Shown here piece by piece: positions 1-5,073 of a stretch of DNA of 8,250 nucleotides (positions are counted from its first letter, which is position 1; each line of letters starts with the position of its first letter). The position numbers and the translations under genes are program-made. Below the pieces are notes generated by a model. The model worked only from the letters and a program-made list of their open reading frames with translations. It searched no databases and was not told where the DNA came from. This DNA comes from Alphaproteobacteria bacterium (GTDB lineage Bacteria; Pseudomonadota; Alphaproteobacteria; Rhizobiales; Xanthobacteraceae): assembly GCA_005883115.1 (NCBI GenBank), contig VAZQ01000350.1, positions 1-8,250 of the forward strand, given 5' to 3'.

Positions 1-267
1 CGCAGTGCTGGCGGACGGATTTGGCGCTCGTTTTAGCGATGCGATGGAGCAGGACTCGATTCGAATTTTGTTCAAAATAGCGCGAATCGGGCGACTCGGC
101 GGCAGACGCTGTGAGCGAAGGTATCCTGACACGGAAGCATGCGGTCGCGTAAGCGCGCCGTCGGCCCGGCCCGCATTCAAGCACGCGTTTTCATGCATCG
201 ACGCGCCTCGGTGCGGGACGTGGCATCGATCATCTTGAACAGAGCGTCGGCCAGCGGCCGCGCCACT
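1..267. other. Unassigned left edge, no supported gene
   Basis: This stretch lies downstream of the minus-strand kinase. Open frames run across it on both strands and to the window edge, but none has a ribosome binding site, recognisable motifs or convincing composition. The only structure I see is an interrupted inverted repeat at 57-89, listed separately. The C-terminus of a gene beyond the left edge cannot be excluded. Confidence 0.4.
57..89. repeat. Interrupted inverted repeat
   Basis: The outer arms CGATTCG (57-63) and CGAATCG (83-89) are perfect complements. Nested inside are ATTTTG (65-70) and CAAAAT (73-78), separated by TT. The AT-rich core stands out in GC-rich surroundings. There is no terminal T-run, so it is a poor intrinsic terminator. 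It could be an operator or a processed 3' structure downstream of the kinase. The function is unknown. Confidence 0.4.
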
Positions 268-1860
268 TCATGGCGCAGCGGTGGCCGAGGGGGGCCGCGC
301 ACTGCCAGGCCATCGCTCGTGGGTGAGAGGCACGGTCAGCCGCGCACGCAATCCATCGGCTGCGAAGGATTGCTCCACCTGGCCGTTGAGCTGGCGTTCG
401 ATGACCATGCTGATCAGCCGCGAGCCGAAGCCCGGTCGCCTGCTCCGCCGGGGGACCGGCCCGCGACTCTCTTTCCAATCGAGTACAAGGGTGAGGCCTT
501 GCTCCGTGCGCGTCACGGACCAGCTCAATTCCACGCCGCCGGAGCCAACAGAAAGACTGCCGTGCTTGCTGGCATTGGTCGCCAGCTCGTGGACCGCCAT
601 GCTCAATCCAAACGTCGGGTCGGGCTCGAGGAAGACGTTCGGTCCGCTGAGCGAGATGCGGTCGAGGAACGCAGCGAGCAAGGTGTTGAGAAGTTCGCTG
701 AGCGACGTCGACTTCCAACCTCCTTCGGTAATGAGACGATGGGCGTTGGCGAGCGCCAGAACCCGCGCCTCGTATTTTGCCACCAGGTCGGGCAGACTTC
801 GCGAATTCTTCGCCGTTTGCGAGAACAGGGCCAGCAGCTGCGAGAAAAGATTGCCGGAGCGGTGGCGCAGCTCGCGGATCATCAACTCATGGCGCTGATC
901 AAGCTGTCGGCGCTGGATGGCGCCCGCCAAGACGTTCGCGACGGCTGCAAGAAACGCCACATCGTAATCGTTGAACTTGCGCCGCTTGGCGGTATGCGCG
1001 CCGAGCACGCCATAGGCACGCCCGTCACGTCCCGCGATCGGCGTGGTCAATCCGCTCACGACGCCGTGCCTTTGCAGCAGCGGCTCGCCTGTGAACCTCG
1101 TTTCGGCCGCAAGTTCTTCCACGATCACCGGACGCCCGGCGGCTAGCGTGTAGCCGGCCTGCGTTTCGCGGCCAGTCGAAACCGTCGCGGTACCGACCAG
1201 TCCCGGTTGCCATCCGATACCCGCTCTGAGCAGTAGCTCGGCGTCGCCCGGCACGAGCTCGAGGATCTTCACCATTTCGAGGTCCAGGATCTCGCCGACC
1301 GTGGTGACCACCTCATTGAAATATTTCTGCAGATCGCGTTCGGTCAGCGCGCGCGCCCCGAGCCCCGCGAGCGTTTCCTGCTGGCGCGCGCGTACGCGAA
1401 CCTCGCGATTGATGCGCAGCCGCTCGGTCACGTCTCGGCACATGCCGAGCATTTGCACAACCGCGCCGTCCTCAACGATGACCGTGACCAATGCTTCGAA
1501 CCAGCGCTCCTCGCGCTCCGATCGTCCCGGCAAGCGGTATTCGAGGCGACACGGCTCGCGCGTCTGCAGGCTCTTGGCGATGGCGGCGAGAACACCTGTC
1601 GCATCCTGCGGCCCAACGTCCGGCGGCGCGATCGTTACCGTCCCGTCGCTCGTGCCCTCGGGACGGCCGTGGAAATCATCGAGCTTGGTCGACCACGTCA
1701 GCTGACGGGAGCGCAGGTCCCACGACCAGACGCCGATCTGTCCCGCATCGAAGGCGCGTTGAAACAGTTCCAGAGCGGACGAGCCAGGCGGCGTTGCTTC
1801 GCGAACACGACTGTCGGTGGTTTCAAGCTTGTCTTGTATCTCAGGCACTTTCACATCCAC
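268..1860 (-). CDS. PAS-GAF HWE-family sensor histidine kinase
   Basis: Cytoplasmic sensor kinase of 530 aa with no membrane segment or attached receiver. A PAS fold covers about residues 30-150, ending in the typical CRDVTER. A GAF domain covers about 165-317. The dimerisation/phosphoacceptor helix follows with RELRHRSGNLF, the likely phospho-His being H333. The ATPase domain (about 415-512) has the N-box HELATNASKHG (N429), the W-x-E signature of HWE kinases (W462-K-E464) and the glycine box GFGSRL. HWE and HisKA_2 kinases are the usual phosphodonors for PhyR or for single-domain receivers in alphaproteobacteria, and a phyR gene lies 1.9 kb away on the same strand. A role in the general stress response is therefore plausible but inferred. 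The start is GTG, without a clear Shine-Dalgarno. The frame stays open 30 codons upstream (to a TGA at 1951-1953) but offers no ATG, GTG or TTG there. The signal sensed by PAS/GAF cannot be read from the sequence. Confidence 0.9.
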   Translation of the reverse strand: MDVKVPEIQDKLETTDSRVREATPPGSSALELFQRAFDAGQIGVWSWDLRSRQLTWSTKLDDFHGRPEGTSDGTVTIAPPDVGPQDATGVLAAIAKSLQTREPCRLEYRLPGRSEREERWFEALVTVIVEDGAVVQMLGMCRDVTERLRINREVRVRARQQETLAGLGARALTERDLQKYFNEVVTTVGEILDLEMVKILELVPGDAELLLRAGIGWQPGLVGTATVSTGRETQAGYTLAAGRPVIVEELAAETRFTGEPLLQRHGVVSGLTTPIAGRDGRAYGVLGAHTAKRRKFNDYDVAFLAAVANVLAGAIQRRQLDQRHELMIRELRHRSGNLFSQLLALFSQTAKNSRSLPDLVAKYEARVLALANAHRLITEGGWKSTSLSELLNTLLAAFLDRISLSGPNVFLEPDPTFGLSMAVHELATNASKHGSLSVGSGGVELSWSVTRTEQGLTLVLDWKESRGPVPRRSRRPGFGSRLISMVIERQLNGQVEQSFAADGLRARLTVPLTHERWPGSARPPSATAAP

Positions 1861-2274
1861 GACGCGACGATCTTGATTTGGATCCAGCGGAGCCTCGGGC
1901 GCAGCTTTCGTTTCGTGATTGGCCGAATTCTTGTCCGCAGTTCGTTCGAGTCAAGCGCCGGTTCCATTCGCAGCTTGTCACCCGAGTCCCGCCGCGCTGC
2001 AGCGGACCAACAACCAAGGCGCATCTTGCTTGTTTAGTGCGCGGCCGCGGCCGCTTGGTTCAGATCGCGAGCCCATAACCGTTGAGGTGCCAGAAAGCCT
2101 CGACATTTCGAACGAAGGAACCGCGAGTGCGGGATCGCCCTCGCCCTCTTGCCGATTACCGCGTTATAAGCCGCTGATGTCGCGCAGGTTCCGCGAGCGC
2201 CTCGAGCCGTCGGCCCTCCGGCCGATACGCCGCATGCTCGGAATGCCTTGAATGCGCCGGATGCGAGCGTGTCT
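1861..2274. other. 414-base gap without a recognisable gene
   Basis: This is the presumed leader and promoter region of the kinase plus spacer behind the 2275-2598 gene. No open frame here is convincing. It contains a degenerate EcfG-like site (1941-1965, minus) and a GC palindrome at 2041-2054 (GCGGCCGCGGCCGC). That palindrome sits inside a long-range repeat, AACCAAG (2012-2018) against CTTGGTT (2054-2060). I see no tRNA or insertion-sequence end. Confidence 0.5.
1941..1965 (-). promoter_or_regulatory. Weak EcfG-like promoter upstream of the kinase
   Basis: On the minus strand, GGAAC (1965-1961) is followed after exactly 16 bases by CGAA (1944-1941). The consensus is GGAAC-N16/17-CGTT, so seven of nine defined bases match. 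The spacing equals that of the perfect sites in this window, and the site lies about 80 bases before the kinase GTG. With two -10 mismatches it may be chance. Confidence 0.25.
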
Positions 2275-2285
2275 TTAGGACACGC
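2267..2285. repeat. Perfect 7-bp hairpin over a stop codon
   Basis: GCGTGTC (2267-2273) and GACACGC (2279-2285) are perfect complements around a 5-base loop. The TAA stop of the minus-strand 2275-2598 gene lies inside the hairpin. No T-run follows on either strand, so it is not a classical terminator. It could protect the mRNA 3' end. Confidence 0.4.
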
Positions 2286-2598
2286 AGCGCCCCGCGACTT
2301 GTGCCAATGGCGTTTGTCCGATGGCGCTGACGATGGGCTCGCAGCCATCGAGCAGTCTGGGCTTGGGAGCGGGCGCAGGCGCCGGCTGCATCTCGGCAGG
2401 CCCGTTCACGGCGTTGCGGCTCTTGATCGAGACAAGCGGCAGGCGGTCGCTCTTGAGCGCGCGGTTCACCACTGGCGCGCCGCGAGAAAACGACGCCGAA
2501 GCGGTGCTGGTGGCGGAAAGTTCGAGACAAAGGAGGAAGGCCGCGATCGCAAAGAGTGCCCCGCCGCAGCCGACGAAGTATCGCGTATAACGCCGCAT
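2275..2598 (-). CDS. Small secreted or membrane-anchored protein, unknown function
   Basis: 107 aa. The N-terminus RRYTR is followed by a hydrophobic stretch (about residues 8-29) and an A-S-A site at 33-35, which suggests a Sec signal peptide or an uncleaved anchor. The exported part has a proline/alanine linker (PAPAPAPKP, 72-80) and a short tail with two cysteines (C86 in LLDGCEP and C105 in AGRCVS, three residues from the end). The cysteines could form a disulfide in the periplasm. Short proteins with a similar DGC...GRC tail occur, as far as I recall, in Bradyrhizobium and relatives, all uncharacterised. The ATG start is supported by GGGGAG seven bases upstream. The leader contains a perfect 10-bp hairpin (2632-2659). 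I do not recognise a function. Confidence 0.65.
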   Translation of the reverse strand: MRRYTRYFVGCGGALFAIAAFLLCLELSATSTASASFSRGAPVVNRALKSDRLPLVSIKSRNAVNGPAEMQPAPAPAPKPRLLDGCEPIVSAIGQTPLAQVAGRCVS

Positions 2599-2631
2599 GG
2601 GTTGCTCCCCACGATCCCTGTGCTCATTAGT

Positions 2632-2659
2632 CGCGTGAACCGGCGAGAAGGTTCACGCG
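2632..2659. repeat. Perfect 10-bp inverted repeat in the small-protein leader
   Basis: CGCGTGAACC (2632-2641) and GGTTCACGCG (2650-2659) flank an 8-base spacer (GGCGAGAA). It sits 34-61 bases upstream of the minus-strand start at 2598 and has no T-run on either side. It could be a dimeric repressor operator or an mRNA leader hairpin. The sequence does not decide between them. Confidence 0.5.
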
Positions 2660-2827
2660 CCGCGCTCCCGGGATTCGTGCAAGGTCGGCCGCGCCAATGG
2701 AGACTCCCTCGCAACCTATTGAGGAAAAGGACGATTTGCCCACCAGGGCGGCGGGATTTGACGTTCGCCGCAACCGTTTCGCTGCGGCCAGGCAAGGGCT
2801 ATTTCAAAAAGCGTGTCGGCCGCACCG

Positions 2828-2859
2828 GTCGCGGGATTGGCCAGGAACCAATCCGCGAC
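2828..2859. repeat. Inverted repeat overlapping the sRNA promoter
   Basis: GTCGCGGGATTGG (2828-2840) and CCAATCCGCGAC (2848-2859) are complementary apart from one extra G in the left arm, with a 7-base spacer. The right half covers the end of the -35 element (GGAAC at 2844-2848) and most of the spacer of the EcfG promoter. That position would suit an operator. It is also possible that it is chance, or a structure at the end of another transcript. Confidence 0.45.
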
Positions 2860-2868
2860 TCGTGCGTT
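2844..2868 (+). promoter_or_regulatory. Perfect EcfG-type promoter, no protein gene downstream
   Basis: GGAAC (2844-2848), 16 bases, CGTT (2865-2868) is a full match to the alphaproteobacterial GSR consensus GGAAC-N16/17-CGTT. The predicted transcript starts at about 2875. The next protein gene is more than 200 bases away and beyond a terminator at 2923-2965. The promoter therefore appears to serve the small RNA listed next. Confidence 0.75.
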
Positions 2869-2874
2869 GGACGA

Positions 2875-2965
2875 GGTAGCCGGCCGCCCATTTCCCCCTC
2901 CCCGTGCTCGGCCGGTTATCTAGGGCGTAGTCGACGGATTAGGTCGGCTACGCCCCGTCTTTTTT
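2875..2965 (+). ncRNA. Candidate stress-induced small RNA, GsrN-like
   Basis: A perfect EcfG promoter (2844-2868) and a strong rho-independent terminator (2923-2965) bracket about 90 bases with no coding frame of note. The predicted RNA has two parts. The 5' hairpin has a 9-bp stem (2878-2886 with 2909-2917, one G-U pair) closing a 22-nt loop (2887-2908) rich in C, including CCCCCTCCCC (2894-2903). The terminator stem follows after five bases. An exposed C-rich loop is the usual way alphaproteobacterial sRNAs pair with G-rich ribosome binding sites. In Caulobacter, the sigma-T-dependent sRNA GsrN has this layout and acts on katG mRNA through a C-rich 5' loop. Homology to GsrN is inferred from architecture and promoter, not from alignment. 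The transcript ends are estimates. CCCTCCC in the loop is a 7-base perfect complement of the phyR ribosome binding site (4566-4572). Confidence 0.65.
2923..2965 (+). terminator. Strong rho-independent terminator of the sRNA
   Basis: GGGCGTAGTCGAC (2923-2935) pairs with GTCGGCTACGCCC (2943-2955) over 13 bp with one G-U pair and a 7-base loop. A run of six T follows at 2960-2965 after CGTC. The T-run is only on the plus strand. There is no plus-strand protein gene upstream, so this terminator itself implies a non-coding transcript. Confidence 0.85.
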
Positions 2966-2986
2966 GTCGGGGCGGTGCGGTCTTTT

Positions 2987-3013
2987 CTCAGCCGACGTGT
3001 CTCAGCCGACGTG
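2987..3013. repeat. Tandem 14-bp direct repeat
   Basis: CTCAGCCGACGTG occurs at 2987-2999 and again at 3001-3013 with a 14-base period. It lies between the sRNA terminator and the csbD promoter, ending 16 bases before the -35 element. It is either a simple tandem duplication or a repeated binding site upstream of the promoter. Confidence 0.6.
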
Positions 3014-3029
3014 CCCGGCGACGCGCATC

Positions 3030-3054
3030 GGAACTTTTGCTCTCGCGCCGGGTT
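3030..3054 (+). promoter_or_regulatory. Near-consensus EcfG promoter of csbD
   Basis: GGAAC (3030-3034) is followed after 16 bases by GGTT (3051-3054), eight of nine consensus bases. The -10 element ends 34 bases before the csbD ATG, leaving a leader of about 27 bases that includes the ribosome binding site. CsbD proteins are common GSR targets, which supports the assignment. Confidence 0.5.
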
Positions 3055-3088
3055 TTCCCGCCATCTCCAGCATTGGCAGGAGCAAGTG

Positions 3089-3289
3089 ATGAATTGGGAT
3101 CGTGTCGAAGGCAGTTGGAACGCGTTCAAGGGCAAGGTTCAACAGAAGTGGGGGAAGCTCAGCGACGACGACCTCAACGTAATCGAAGGCAAGCGCAGCG
3201 AGCTCAGCGGCCGACTCCAGCAGCACTATGGCGTGGCCAAGGACGAGGCCGAGCGCCAGATCGACACTTGGCTCAAAAGCGTCAACTAA
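3089..3289 (+). CDS. csbD: CsbD family stress-response protein
   Basis: 66 aa, the usual length for the family. It starts MNWDRVEGSWNAFKGKVQQK and continues with W21, LSDDDL and EGKRSELSGRLQQHYG. This is the CsbD pattern of a short, charged, helical and probably flexible cytoplasmic protein. The biochemical role of CsbD proteins is not settled. They are induced by sigma-B in Bacillus and are often part of the general stress response in alphaproteobacteria. The start is supported by AGGAG six bases before the ATG (3081 area). A near-consensus EcfG promoter ends 34 bases upstream. The next gene follows after 34 bases on the same strand and is probably co-transcribed, since no terminator lies between them. 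An in-frame extension to 2975 would cross the promoter and is rejected. Confidence 0.9.
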   Translation: MNWDRVEGSWNAFKGKVQQKWGKLSDDDLNVIEGKRSELSGRLQQHYGVAKDEAERQIDTWLKSVN

Positions 3290-3323
3290 GCGAGCGACAG
3301 CCGGTTGGCTGCGCCAGCAAGTC

Positions 3324-3725
3324 ATGTTTCAGCGATCCGGATATTCCCGCGCAATCTCCGCCCAAATCGGCGACATCGAGCAGCGTTTGCGCACGCTGGA
3401 GCGGCACCTAGAAGCGGCGGGCAGCCGCTCGGCCGCAACCGCCGCGCAGGCGGCGAATCATGTTGGCGAAAACGTCGCTTCGGCATTGAGCAGCATCGCC
3501 GAGAATCTGCGCGGACGCGCCAATTCCATGCGCGACGACGTGGCGAAAATTAGCGGCGACGCGGCCCAGCTCGGGGATCAGGCTCTGCGCCGCCTCGCCG
3601 ACGAGGTCGAGCATCGGCCGCTGGTCACGCTCGGGGTCGCCGTTGCGGTCGGCATTCTCGTCGGCTTGGCGAGCCACCCGCGCGCGAGCCGACCCCGACG
3701 CGCCCCTGTTCGGCGCCGGCACTAA
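3324..3725 (+). CDS. DUF883/ElaB-like tail-anchored membrane protein
   Basis: 133 aa. Residues 10-95 are amphipathic, Ala/Glu/Arg-rich helix likely to form a coiled coil. One C-terminal membrane segment (about 99-116, LVTLGVAVAVGILVGLA) has spaced glycines like a glycine zipper and is followed by a very basic tail. This is the layout of DUF883 proteins. E. coli members (ElaB, YqjD) are stress-induced, inner-membrane bound and associate with ribosomes. The exact function here is not established. It follows csbD after 34 bases and ends at a hairpin terminator, so the two probably form a stress operon under the 3030-3054 promoter. The start at 3324 avoids overlap with csbD and gives the expected N-terminus, although its ribosome binding site is weak. 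A start at 3228 inside csbD is open but improbable. Confidence 0.75.
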   Translation: MFQRSGYSRAISAQIGDIEQRLRTLERHLEAAGSRSAATAAQAANHVGENVASALSSIAENLRGRANSMRDDVAKISGDAAQLGDQALRRLADEVEHRPLVTLGVAVAVGILVGLASHPRASRPRRAPVRRRH

Positions 3726-3748
3726 CGGCGCGCCTGCGCGCCGATTTT
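3726..3748 (+). terminator. Terminator after csbD-DUF883
   Basis: CGGCGCGC (3726-3733) and GCGCGCCG (3736-3743) are complementary. Seven pairs with a 4-base loop are realistic. The sequence ATTTTCC follows. The hairpin begins directly after the TAA stop and lies between two convergent genes. The minus side lacks a T-run, so termination of phyR mRNA here is less certain. Confidence 0.65.
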
Positions 3749-3754
3749 CCTACA

Positions 3755-4561
3755 TCACGCGGTGACGCGCCGCTCGCGGCGCTTGGCGGTACGCTCGAAG
3801 AACAGCGCTTGGCTGGCAACCGCCGACACGGTGGCCGGCTGGAACGGCTTGGCGATGAGGAAGGCGGGCTCGGGTCGCTCGCCGGTCAGGAAGCGCTCGG
3901 GATAGGCGGTGATGAAGATCACGGGCGCTTCGAAGGACGCGAGCAGTTCGTTGACGGCCTCAAGTCCCGAGCTGCCATCGGCGAGTTGGATATCCGCCAG
4001 AATGAGCCCTGGTTGCTTTTTCTTGGTCAGCGCCAAAGCCTCCGCATGGGTGCGCGCAACGCCAAGCACGCGGTGGCCGAGGCTTTCCACCAGCGTCTCG
4101 AGCTCCATCGCAATGAACGTGTCATCCTCGATGATGAGAACGTCCGTCGCGATCTCGGCCGCAAGCTCGCGGCCGGATTCCTCGACCAAGCCGCGCAGCT
4201 TCATCACGTCGATATCGAGCACGCGTGCCGCGTCCGGCTCGGAGAAGCCTTCGAGCGCGACCAAAAGAAATGCCTGGCGGGGAAGCGGCGTGATGTTGGC
4301 AAGCTTGTGCTCGCCGGGAAGCTCGTCCTCGCCGGTCGGCGGTGCGCCGTTGACGGCGACTGAGTTCCAGATCCTGGTGAATAGACGATAGAGGGCCACA
4401 CGGGGGCCTCTGGGGTCCTCAATCACTGCGCGATCGGCGATCAGCGCTTCAAGGCTCGCCGCGACATAGGCGTCGCCGGAGGCCTGGCTTCCGGTCAGCG
4501 CCCTTGCATAGCGGCGCAAGAATGGCAGGTATTGTGCTACCGCAGCAGAGGAATTCGACAC
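3755..4561 (-). CDS. phyR: PhyR anti-anti-sigma response regulator
   Basis: 268 aa, the normal PhyR size. The N-terminal sigma-factor-like domain (about 1-135) mimics EcfG and binds NepR when activated. The C-terminal receiver (about 140-262) has the acidic pair E145-D146, phosphoacceptor D190 (ILADIQLADGSSG), T218 in FITAYPERFLTGE and K238 in LIAKPF. The ITAYPERFLTG stretch is typical of PhyR-type (FATGUY) receivers. In the known mechanism, phosphorylation opens the molecule, the sigma-like domain sequesters NepR and EcfG is released. The start is GTG at 4561. GGGAGGG (4566-4572) precedes it at ideal distance, and the product begins MSNSSAAVAQYLPFLRRYAR as homologues do. Starts at 4585 or 4639 lie at or before the predicted transcription start (about 4589). 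The promoter is a perfect EcfG site at 4596-4620, so the gene is positively autoregulated. It is divergent from nepR-ecfG. Confidence 0.95.
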   Translation of the reverse strand: MSNSSAAVAQYLPFLRRYARALTGSQASGDAYVAASLEALIADRAVIEDPRGPRVALYRLFTRIWNSVAVNGAPPTGEDELPGEHKLANITPLPRQAFLLVALEGFSEPDAARVLDIDVMKLRGLVEESGRELAAEIATDVLIIEDDTFIAMELETLVESLGHRVLGVARTHAEALALTKKKQPGLILADIQLADGSSGLEAVNELLASFEAPVIFITAYPERFLTGERPEPAFLIAKPFQPATVSAVASQALFFERTAKRRERRVTA

Positions 4562-4565
4562 GGCA

Positions 4566-4572
4566 CCCTCCC
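4566..4572 (-). promoter_or_regulatory. phyR ribosome binding site that fixes a GTG start
   Basis: GGGAGGG on the minus strand ends four bases before the GTG at 4561-4559, with the GGAGG core five bases away. The in-frame ATG at 4585 and the longer start at 4639 have no comparable site. The motif is also a 7-base complement of the C-rich loop of the candidate sRNA at 2875-2965. Confidence 0.8.
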
Positions 4573-4595
4573 ATTTAGCTGACATTACCGGCACA

Positions 4596-4620
4596 AACGG
4601 CGCTGTGGGAAAAAAGTTCC
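4596..4620 (-). promoter_or_regulatory. Perfect EcfG promoter of phyR
   Basis: On the minus strand, GGAAC (4620-4616), 16 bases, CGTT (4599-4596). The transcript should begin at about 4589, which gives a leader of about 28 bases to the GTG at 4561. It is back to back with the nepR-ecfG promoter, the two -35 elements being seven bases apart. Confidence 0.85.
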
Positions 4621-4627
4621 ACGAACC

Positions 4628-4652
4628 GGAACGAACCATACTGGCTCACGTT
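4628..4652 (+). promoter_or_regulatory. Perfect EcfG promoter of nepR-ecfG
   Basis: GGAAC (4628-4632), 16 bases, CGTT (4649-4652). The transcript should begin at about 4659 and carry a leader of about 150 bases before the nepR ATG at 4807. EcfG thus activates its own operon, as in other alphaproteobacteria. Confidence 0.85.
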
Positions 4653-4675
4653 ATCATGCGATGAGCACAGAGGGG

Positions 4676-4702
4676 CCCCGGGCCGGGGGATTTGGCCCGG
4701 GG
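4676..4702 (+). promoter_or_regulatory. GC-rich hairpin in the nepR-ecfG leader
   Basis: CCCCGGGCC (4676-4684) pairs perfectly with GGCCCGGGG (4694-4702) around a 9-base loop. It begins about 17 bases into the predicted transcript and ends nine bases before an in-frame ATG at 4711. It covers part of the G-run that would be the ribosome binding site of that ATG. It could control translation or stability, and it argues against initiation at 4711. No T-run follows, so it is not an intrinsic terminator. Confidence 0.5.
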
Positions 4703-4806
4703 GGCGCAAAATGAACGAGAGAAAACCGGGTCGAGCAGGCAATCCGCAGGAAGGCGCTACTCGGCCGGGCTCGATACAGAACAATCCGCTCAGGTCAGAG
4801 GCGACC

Positions 4807-5073
4807 ATGCATACCGACGCTCAAGTTAGAAAGCCGGGGGGCCGCCTCAGCCGTGAGGATCAGCGTAGAATTGGCGACATCCTTCAGCGCGTCTACGACG
4901 AGGTTCTGCGCCAAGGCGTTCCCGACCGCTTCAAGGACCTGCTGCACCAGTTCGACCGGGCCGAGGAGGACGGCGAGGCTGCGACGGCTGCCCGGCGGCA
5001 AGGCGAGGGACACCACGAAACTGATCGTCTGGTTGGGGCCAAGGCATTCGACAACAAGGGGTCGAGATCATGA
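4807..5073 (+). CDS. nepR: NepR anti-sigma factor
   Basis: 88 aa. NepR is the small anti-sigma factor that holds EcfG inactive until phosphorylated PhyR takes it away. The family core is clear at residues 17-49: DQRRIGDILQRVYDEV, then GVPDRFKDLLHQFD. These are the two helices joined by a V-P-D-R-F link that wrap around either EcfG or the sigma-like domain of PhyR. The C-terminal tail (about 52-88) is charged and probably disordered. I chose the ATG at 4807 because AGAGG (4797-4801) lies five bases upstream and the product has normal size. An in-frame ATG at 4711 would add 32 residues unlike the family, and its ribosome site falls into a strong hairpin. The stop overlaps the ecfG start as ATGA, so translation is coupled and the ratio of sigma to anti-sigma is likely fixed. 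Confidence 0.9.
   Translation: MHTDAQVRKPGGRLSREDQRRIGDILQRVYDEVLRQGVPDRFKDLLHQFDRAEEDGEAATAARRQGEGHHETDRLVGAKAFDNKGSRS

Noticed and set aside
1..198. Minus-strand open frame from an ATG at 198 running off the left edge
   Set aside because: It has no ribosome binding site and no recognisable sequence, and codon use is unlike the neighbouring genes. It is kept only as a possibility in the left-edge entry.
183..266. Minus-strand frame of about 28 codons starting at GTG 266 next to the kinase stop
   Set aside because: It is close to the kinase end and looks like it could be coupled, but it has no Shine-Dalgarno of its own and no family resemblance.
139..1146. Long open frame of 335 codons on the plus strand
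   Set aside because: It lies antisense over the HWE kinase, whose domains are unmistakable. The translation has no recognisable motif, and such antisense frames are common at this GC content.
2041..2054. GCGGCCGCGGCCGC palindrome as an operator or recombination site
   Set aside because: It is simple GC-rich self-complementary sequence that is easily expected by chance here. There are no flanking direct repeats and no adjacent integrase.
2697..2879. 60-codon plus-strand frame before the sRNA
   Set aside because: It has no ribosome binding site, ends within the predicted sRNA start and overlaps the EcfG promoter. The translation is not convincing.
2248..3411. 387-codon plus-strand open frame
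   Set aside because: It runs through the small-protein gene (antisense), the sRNA terminator, the csbD promoter and csbD itself in another frame. Its translation is Arg-rich and not protein-like.
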